Source: Hypoxylon rubiginosum (taxonomy: Eukaryota; Ascomycota; Sordariomycetes; Xylariales; Hypoxylaceae). Taken from it: a DNA stretch of 64,000 nucleotides. The position numbers and the translations under genes are program-made. The first letter of the stretch is position 1. Each line of letters opens with the position of its first letter. The notes beneath the pieces are model-generated. The model made no database searches and was not told the origin of the DNA. It worked only from the letters and a program-made list of their open reading frames with translations. Positions 56,897 through 64,000 of the stretch are shown one piece after another. The stretch covers positions 1,178,001 through 1,242,000 of the forward strand of contig CADCXA010000016.1 in NCBI GenBank assembly GCA_902806565.1. The letters are read 5' to 3'.

Positions 56897-57613
56897 CTCG
56901 ACCGTTTTTTTTTTTCTTTTTACCCCCCCAAAACGAAGAGATAGCCGCTTACCGAGCACTAGAGGCTTACAAGGCACGTACAATGTCGCGGTGGTAGATG
57001 ACCGACTGTGCGGTTGTAACGGTCAACATAAAACCCGGCGGCCGATGGCATGAGAATGTTAGGGTACATGAGACATAGGCAGATAGGGCATGGGGACATG
57101 GGGACATGGGGACATGGGCTATCTCCTATGAGCCGTCGACGGCGGGAAATTTCTTTGACGGTGGCTGGTTGGTAAGCCGAAGCTTGGACCCTAACAGCCT
57201 ACTATGTAGGAGGGAAGGCGAACCACCTGCAAGCTACCTATCCTATCTAAGCCTAGATAGGATTAGCGTCAATCCTTCAGCCCTTTTTAACTTGGCGGAC
57301 CTCAGTTTCCCCTACACTAATCCGATATTTCTCCGATACCTAGGTACCTCTAAGGCGCCTATTCTTTCCCCCTTATTGTCTGTCATGTATGGCAGCTCTC
57401 CATGATATATGTCCTGTATTCAAAACAAGTATCACGGGAGATTTCATGAAGTTGAAAATCACAATATATCACCGCGAAGAATGAGCCGATAAAGTTGTAC
57501 CTAGGTCTTTTATTACCGCAGTAGTCATTCTTTAAACCAACTCCAGTCATCGAATTTTGCAAGCATTCAGAATAGAAATGTACAGGTCATATCAAACTGC
57601 TCCTGTGAACAGA
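56897..57613. other. Intergenic, 0.7 kb
   Basis: Promoter of the large Zn2Cys6 gene and 3' side of the O-methyltransferase gene. Contains the CATGGGGA tandem array and a GATACCTAGGTACCTC palindrome near 57336-57351. No gene seen. Confidence 0.5.
57089..57118. repeat. 8-bp tandem repeat, unit CATGGGGA, 3.7 copies
   Basis: Three perfect copies of CATGGGGA followed by CATGGG, in the promoter side of the large Zn2Cys6 gene. Confidence 0.88.
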
Positions 57614-59012
57614 TCAGGCCAACTCGGCCTCGATAAGGCTTTCTGAGCCCATCTCGTAACTGTATACGTGCGTCACCTTGAACCCCGCTCGTTTCAATAT
57701 GTTCTCCCAGCTCGATTCCATCCTCTCACCCATGGCGCCCAAGACAAATACCAACTGATCCATCGATGTCACCGGCCATGTAGCATCTCGGCCCGGGACG
57801 ATGATCTCGTTGATAAGTAGCTTAGAGTACCCAGGCTTCATTACCGGCCGCAACTGCTCGAGGATCCTAACACAGTCATCATCACCCCAGTCGTGAAGTA
57901 CCGAGTGCAGATAATATGCGCGGGCATTCTTCACTGGCTGTAGGGTGAAGAAATCGTGCGTCGTGGCTTCAAATACTCCTTCTCCCGAAACTGTGGAGAT
58001 GACATCGGCCTGATCCTGGAGGATAAGTCTACCTGGTAAAGAGGGATGCTTTTCTTTCAGCTCCTGTAGGTCATGGCCTCTGCCACCGCCGACATCCACA
58101 AGCATTACGCCATTTCCATCTGACCCATCAAACCCCGTTGTAAGACGCTCAGATACAGGGTAGAATCCCGGGTCAACCCAAGAAGGCTTCCCCGCCCGGT
58201 ATGCGCCCATATAGTTGCTAAAGATTTGGAGGTAGGGCGGATTTTGATCCAACCACGCGAAGAAAGGAAGCTGTGTTTTATGGGCGGCCTGAAAAGGACC
58301 GTCGGTTAATTTTGTTGGAAGTGCATACTTGATGCTCTTCAAATATTCAGGCAAGCCATGGAACGATGGACCGGCCACGTCGTGTCTAGAAGCACGTAAG
58401 TATTCCGGTGTAATATCAAGAAAAACGTGTGAAAAGCATGGTGACATCCATGAGGCCTAATAACTTACGTGTAGACAATACCGTCCCGATACCTCGGTTC
58501 CGTGAAAGCGTCGCTCAAGCGTGTCGCAGCATATTTGTCAATGCCGCTCTCTGCCACTACGTTCATAGCAGCAAGGTGCTTCAAAGTCCGTGCTTTCCGA
58601 AGCGTCAGTACATGGAACATATCTCGTCTCCAGCAGACAGCAGACTCTAACATACCGATCAAGACCTCGTCTGCCCCAGTCTTCGTGGCCAAGTCTTTAG
58701 CGCTGATACCTCGCTCGCCACTTTCCTTGAGGTGTTCGAATATCTTAAGCTCCACAGCGATGCGACAATGGGCAGCTCTGGCGGGCTGTGAAGGGCGTTC
58801 GTAATCAGAGTCACATTTTAAACGAGGATCTATTTCAAGCTTACCTCAGCCCATCCCATACGCTGAATCGCTTCACTGGGAAGCTGAAGGCTCGATACCA
58901 AAGAGTATCCGAGGTTGAGGAGCTGCTCCCGTGCCCCAGGCTTGTTTTCGGCAAAAGCAGAGCCAGCAGCTTGCAGCTGTTCTAGAATGACCTCAGGTGT
59001 AGACGACGACAT
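57614..59012 (-). CDS. SAM-dependent O-methyltransferase (COMT/sterigmatocystin-OMT type)
   Basis: Exons 59012-58845, 58785-58656, 58592-58469 and 58385-57614, 397 aa; phases consistent. The N-terminal winged-helix dimerisation region contains the QPARAAHCRIAVELKIFEHL-type segment and GADEVLIARTLKHLAAM, restored across intron 2. The Rossmann SAM motif is LVDVGGGRGHDL (237-247), LILQDQADV follows, and the catalytic His305 lies in LHDWGDDDC. Such enzymes methylate phenolic hydroxyls of polyketides or other secondary metabolites in the cytosol. No backbone synthase lies within the window. No sign of decay. Confidence 0.93.
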
Positions 59013-60044
59013 CTTGTAAGTCTAATCTCCACTGCTGAGAAATGGTAGATATGAAAGAGAAAAGTAGGTGCGCGGGCTCTATGTTATACGCTAGCTTTTA
59101 AACAGAGGCTATGAACCCCGATGTAACCATATCCAATCAGTCAGATATGTTGGCATCCTCCCTTCAGGTACAATAAGCTGACAAGTCGGGTTAAGAAATT
59201 ATAAGGTACACAGCCTGTGGACGAAAATAGCAACGACTCCCCAGCTCCCTTGCCTAACCCTCCCTTAGCGAAGAGACTGGATTTAATTGGCTTGTCTCTT
59301 CCACAAAACTGTCGCCTCGCATCATCCCTGCTTGTGTTGGAGCATAACAAACCAACTTACACACCTAGGTAGGTAACGTAGGTATTATTGCACTGTAGTT
59401 AGCAAACATGCAAGACTCGGTACCTTACGGGCGAGTAGTTGCAGTAAATCATTGTAACTAACTATGAGTTATGAAAAGATCATTGATGCTGATCCACACC
59501 GTCCTCAGTTGACGTGGTGTAGAGAGGACTCCTCGTTCCTTAGTTTCGGATAATATGGCTCTAGTTCTAAAGAGTCAGCTATGACAGGGAAGAAGCAGGT
59601 CTATCATGAGGTCCTGGGGAAATTGTGATAGGAGTCATCGGTCCTCCATTAACATTAAGATAAGAAAGAGGCTGACATACGTGGTGGCTGAAACGGATAC
59701 TCCCGACCCCAACTACTACACTACCTAACTTACCTCACAGACCTCTTTTAGCTAACTATAATATGAGTGATGCTGCACCGAAATATATGAAGAGAACTCC
59801 AGGTCAATAATATAGGAGTACACAGCAATACGAAGTAAGTCCTGTTATAAAAACACGTGGAAAGCAGTAGACAGACGTAGGCACGACTTCGAATATATTT
59901 TAAATAGATACTGATGCCCATGATGGAACAATAGCTTTCTCAATGTGATATCGATCAGTTGTAATTATAAGCTCTCAAGAAAACTACCAGCAAGATATTG
60001 CACGCTTAATGCCATCCTAACTTATGATGTGTGTCGGCAAGGGA
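59013..60044. other. Intergenic, 1 kb
   Basis: Holds the O-methyltransferase promoter. CACACCTAGGTAGGTAACGTAGGTA is spread over 59361-59384. The 59141-59350 frame has no motif. AT-rich at 59740-59990. No gene seen. Confidence 0.5.
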
Positions 60045-60718
60045 TTAGGGCTGGACTCGCTGTGCTTGGCCCCCATAAGTCGACTGGGTTGTGTAACCTT
60101 CTTGAAGGGAGTTGTTAGGCAGGTTCTGGTTTAGGTCGTGTTTCTGTACTCGACCAAACTCGGTATTCCGAGCCTGTCCTGGGCCTGGGTATCGCATGCA
60201 GCAGAAGCAGAGGTAGCCGAGCTCGAAAACGACAAGTGTCCAGGTAAAAATCCCAATACCGGCGCAGGCTCCCATTAGATTTGTAAACGTAGTCCAGGAA
60301 CCCCTATTGCTCCTGGTTCCGTAGCTTTCGACATATGTCGTCCACGATGTGCTCCAAGCCCAGCCTACCAGCCAGAAGATGGTGCTGAGGGTAGAAGCAA
60401 TTAGTGCAACGATGCGGTAGTAGAAATGCGGTGCTAAGAATTGGATCGCAATGGGAACACCGTAGATGACCCACGTAGCGATTGCCTAGCACGATGGTAA
60501 GAAGCGAACGAACATTGCGTATATAGGGGCCGTCTTACGAGGAAGACCAGATAGGCCGGGGCTCCAGCGGAATAGGACGTGGATTCATTTTCGAATGAAA
60601 TGGTGTATACAGCTAGGGCAAAGATGGCAATAGAAAGAAGTATGATAACCCCTTTGATGTATAGCAGAGATTTAGGAAGTGGAGGCGGCCCGTGGGTAAA
60701 GAGCCCAGATATGATCAT
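60045..60718 (-). CDS. MARVEL-like four-pass membrane protein
   Basis: Exons 60718-60539 and 60485-60045, 206 aa; 53-nt intron, phase 0. Four hydrophobic segments are visible: IKGVIILLSIAIFALAVYTI, cut at YTI; AYLVFLVAIATWVIYGVPIA; IVALIASTLSTIFWLVGWAW; and AGIGIFTWTLVVFELGYLCF. The layout (short N-terminus, four helices, hydrophilic tail with QNLPNNSLQEGYTTQST) is that of fungal MARVEL-domain proteins, which organise plasma-membrane domains and vesicle junctions. An NES sequon lies in the first loop. Exact partners unknown. Confidence 0.82.
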
Positions 60719-61405
60719 GGTGTAAGTGGTGAGGTTTTCACAGTCGAATCGCGGCTATGGTTACTAGAGTGTGTAGAAAGTCGCGTTCAATACCTAACAG
60801 GAATATAGGAACGTGACAAAGCAACCAAAGACGGAAAATGGGTATGCCATCTGGAATATTGCCGTATCCTTTCCTTGTTCACTTGATTTTCATTGTCTGC
60901 CATCAGTGGAAATGGTAGTATTGGCATTTGAGTACACCCTTTGTCGTGAATTTTATGTTACTAATAGTGATACGACGGCTCCGTGTACCTTATGCGAGGA
61001 AATTTAATGAGCATCTACATAAGTAATCCGCTATAGTGTTACTATACAATGATTTATGTTATCATTAGAGCTACGGGAATTGCTACGGGAGCGAAAATAC
61101 TTGCCTACCCGGACACACGATCCTAGGTTCCTTAGGTACATGTACCTACCTAACATGTACATAGTAGACAGGCTATCCCGAAGTAACTTCCCCTGCGGCA
61201 GTTTGATTTAAACATCTTGCATGCTCATTTGGATACATGATGCATCGATGGTTCCTACCTAATCAAAACCTTAGAAGCATATTCTTATATAGGTAGGTAC
61301 TACTTCATGTACTTGTGGTAGCTGCCTCGCGCGTCAGATGCTCGAGACTCAAATCGATATCTTCCAGATTTCAGCATCATAATTTCAGCATCATAATGGT
61401 ATAGA
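60719..61405. other. Divergent promoter region, 0.7 kb
   Basis: Between the MARVEL-like gene (minus) and the large plus-strand gene. Contains TTAGGTACATGTACCTACCTAACATGTACA near 61131-61162 as an inverted repeat built from short pieces, and a 14-bp tandem duplication (ATTTCAGCATCATA twice, about 61367-61395) just before the start codon at 61406. Confidence 0.55.
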
Positions 61406-64000
61406 ATGGACCACCAGGAAATTCCATTAGACGCTACCGACTTGCAGGCTGATGAGTTTGCACGCTTGAATAGCCTGACAGTTGATTGCCAGGTCGACAT
61501 CTCTCCCCTTTTCGTCCTCTTTCAAACACAGAGTACGCAGTTCTTTCCCCCTACCGAGTCAGATGAGTTGGACGATGATGCATCTCTTCTTTCGATACCT
61601 GTTCCACATCTGAATCACCGGACTGAGCAACTCAGTATATCAAAACCGTCTATTGAGCTATTGGCCGATGTCACCGTGCTAGGACGCAAAAACGACGAGG
61701 CACCTAAGATTCCTAGTTCGAGAGAATTCGAAAAGTTGAAACTGGAGCTTCCATTACTTCACGAATACGCCTGCAGAGAAGTAGCTAAGCGCATCCAGGA
61801 GCGGAGAAGAGTTAATATAGACTTGACATGTGTCCCGTCGGAGCCCCTCGAGTCTTCCAATGACGAAAGCCTTGACTTTCCAGAGAGCACTTACCAATAC
61901 AGGCAGAAGCTTGTCACGGCAGTTCATGATGAGAAGCTACATATCCCAAAAGAAATCTTGCATTATTTATTCCGCGCCCTACAGGACGAATGGACTCGGG
62001 AGAAGCAGAGCGAGCTAATGGATGAACTAACATACCGGAAGGAAAGTTCTTGATCATATCTGAGTCTTCCCATCTGATCCACTGACTTGTATGCATAGGG
62101 TCTTCGAGCTCGGGGTATCACGCCTCCTCTTAGCCCCGCTTCCGAGGACGAAGAGTACTTCACCCCTGATGAGGAAGTATGCGAAGTTCCGATATCATCA
62201 GATCCTAGTACACTACTAGATGAAGACTTGAGTAAAGCCGAGGCATATTTACTCCAACAAGATGGCTGTCAGACTGTCATGTCATCACCCTCGCACTTCG
62301 AGAATCCAAACATGCCCCCTTTAGAAGAGTTGCCGCTACTCGAGCTGAACGAGCCAAACCTTGAATCATTAAAGATCGAAGGGCCCTTGACCCCATTGGA
62401 TTCCATGCCCCCTTCCTCGGGTTTGGTAATAGACATGTTAGTTTCCGCGAGCGCTATGGACATTGACCAAGTCATGAGCAAAGGACACCCTCATTCGTTC
62501 GACACCGAGAGCGAGAAGGATAGTATTGGAATTTTTAGTGATGACACCCTGGTCATATTGAAGGAGAAGGCAGCATCGGTGAGAAGAGCTACCGAGCAAG
62601 AACAACTACAAGCAGCAGACGCGATCGCCCGAATAGAGATCCCTAAAATGGATTTTTCAATACCAGACCCCGAGTGGCATAAAATACCGCCAGGTGCTGC
62701 GTCGCAGCTGGCGTGGATAGAGAAAACTCATAAGGCTCTTAATATCCCCCCCTGGCCGAAAAACTCCAAATCAGAAAGAGGGCTCCGCTGGTCTCCGTTT
62801 GACTCTAGAATTGCCCACATTTCTACTAACGAGTCAATTGATCACGACGACGATGCGGAAGCTCTTCTCAACTTTCCAAATCATCTTCCAGTGCTCACGA
62901 GTGCGGACTATGTCTGGAAACAGCCGGGTCTTGCAATCCTTCGTGAAGAGGAAGAAGAAGATGACGAAGAGCAGTTGAAACCTCCCACTGCGAAGGATGT
63001 CAGAGACATAGAGTCTCTAGTAAGGAAGAGGAAGTACGAACTTGAAAATCTTGATTTGGAGCAGAGGAGCGCTTCCGATTCAGCTTCACCAATAGACCTT
63101 ATCCAAGTTCCCGAGAACGCAGCATCAGCGTCATTCCAGACCCCACTGAGTGGTCACGGCAAACTCCCTCATCTCCTTCTAGGCTGCAATGATCCATCAG
63201 CTACATCGACTCTCTTGTCTAACTATGTCGACTTCCATACCGCAAAGCGCCAAAAACAAGCCAAGAGCTCTTTCTTTCCGATTGCCGCCAAACCCGTGGC
63301 CCAGGTTGACGTAGCGATACCCCCCAAAAAGGCCGTGGCCACAGCACAGCCAGAGGCAGCAACGGCACGAGAGATGGAGCTGGAGAAAGAACCAGCTACT
63401 CCAGCTCCTTGTCCAGTATTACAACCGGCTTCAGAACGAACGAAGATAATCAAGGCACTAACCCTCAACCGGAATGTGTTCTCGTTCCTCGAGAAGCTCT
63501 ACCCTGACGCCGAGATCATCGAGCGAGACTTTGACCGATGGAACACCTTGACTTGGGACCGCAACTCGGTGTCCCGCTCGCCGGTTGCGTCACCGCTTGC
63601 TGCCGAAGCCGACGTGATCGTCTCCCCTGCGACCGGGATCGTCGTAACAACGCTGCTCAAGGCCATGCAGAAGCCGCTCCCGGGCCACAAGGGCCAGCCG
63701 GCCGTCCGCGAGCGCATCCGCAGCGTCGCGGCCCGGTACGAGCGCCTCGTCGTCCTCGTCTCGGAAGCGAACCGCCTCGCCGTCGCTGGCGAAGACGACA
63801 CGGCGCGCGAGCTCACGCCTTCCGAGTGCGCGGGCTACGCGGACTTCGCCGGCTTCGTCGCGGGGCTCGACGCGAACGCGCAGGCGTACTACGTCGGGGG
63901 CGGCGACGCCACACTCGCGAAGTGGCTGGTCTCGTTCGCGGCCCGCTACGCGCCGGAGGCGTCCGAGGTGCAGGATATCCTGATCCAGGACGAGACGCTG
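61406..64000 (+). CDS. Large fungal protein, 5' part (DUF7102-like, possibly XPF/Zip2-like), runs off the window
   Basis: At least 850 residues, truncated at the window edge. The first exon starts at 61406; a stop at 62051-62053 shows that an intron must lie around 62046-62108, after which the frame is open to 64000. The join is not settled: donor 62046 with acceptor 62108 keeps phase but both are weak. Sequence: acidic and Ser/Pro-rich with TPPLSPASEDEEYFTPDEE, a conserved core around DPEWHKIP...KALNIPPWPKNSKSERGLRW, SNYVDFHTAKRQK, and a structured region FLEKLYPDAEIIERDFDRW, ADVIVSPATGIVVTTLLKAMQKPLPG and RYERLVVLVSE. The last part reminds me of the nuclease-dead XPF/ERCC4-like fold of Zip2/SHOC1 meiotic proteins; this is a guess from the pattern. 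The final 500 bases are markedly GC-rich. Not a recognised enzyme. Confidence 0.75.

Overview
The window is nuclear DNA of a filamentous ascomycete (Pezizomycotina, most likely a Sordariomycete). Genes lie on both strands without operons and are cut by short spliceosomal introns: I placed 57, mostly 46-100 nt, with GTRNGY donors, CTAAC/CTGAC-type branch sites and CAG/TAG acceptors. The gene set fits: Zn2Cys6 regulators, a trihydroxynaphthalene reductase of DHN-melanin synthesis, an MRP-type ABC transporter, and secreted enzymes that act on plant cell walls. No phage, plasmid, CRISPR array, rRNA or convincing tRNA gene was seen.

Layout. 1-10 kb: a Zn2Cys6 factor, a 4-exon VOC/extradiol-dioxygenase-like enzyme, a magnesium-dependent phosphatase (MDP-1 type) and a Sec14/CRAL-TRIO lipid-transfer protein. 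10.5-18.3 kb: a flavin monooxygenase with an NTF2-like N-terminus, followed head-to-tail by a full-length ABCC transporter with 16 exons. 18.6-37.4 kb: a block rich in secreted proteins (DUF4360-like protein, GH28, tannase/feruloyl-esterase family, signal-peptide aldo-keto reductase, GPI-type CE5 esterase, signal-peptide RidA). It also holds an acyl-CoA thioesterase, a 111-residue conserved protein, a DUF1308 protein, and two relics: a NAM7/UPF1-type helicase fragment and a GH3 beta-xylosidase C-terminus. 37.6-48.9 kb: an AAA+ ATPase, THN reductase, a frameshifted hypothetical gene and an alpha/beta hydrolase. 51.9-64 kb: a Ser-rich conserved protein, a large Zn2Cys6 factor, an O-methyltransferase, a MARVEL-like membrane protein and the 5' part of a large gene that runs off the window.

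How the genes may work together. The 18.6-37.4 kb block looks like an accessory plant-polymer neighbourhood (pectin, acetylated xylan or cutin, phenolic esters) with decayed members. The monooxygenase and ABCC pair looks like a modify-and-export unit. The melanin reductase is not next to its polyketide synthase in this window.

The least ordinary signal is in the introns. In two unrelated genes (ABCC transporter and AAA+ ATPase), two introns of the same gene share near-identical sequence whose similarity stops exactly at the 3' splice site. That pattern is expected of introner-like or otherwise copied introns.

Exon coordinates below come from reading frame, splice motifs and family knowledge; none was checked against transcripts or a database.
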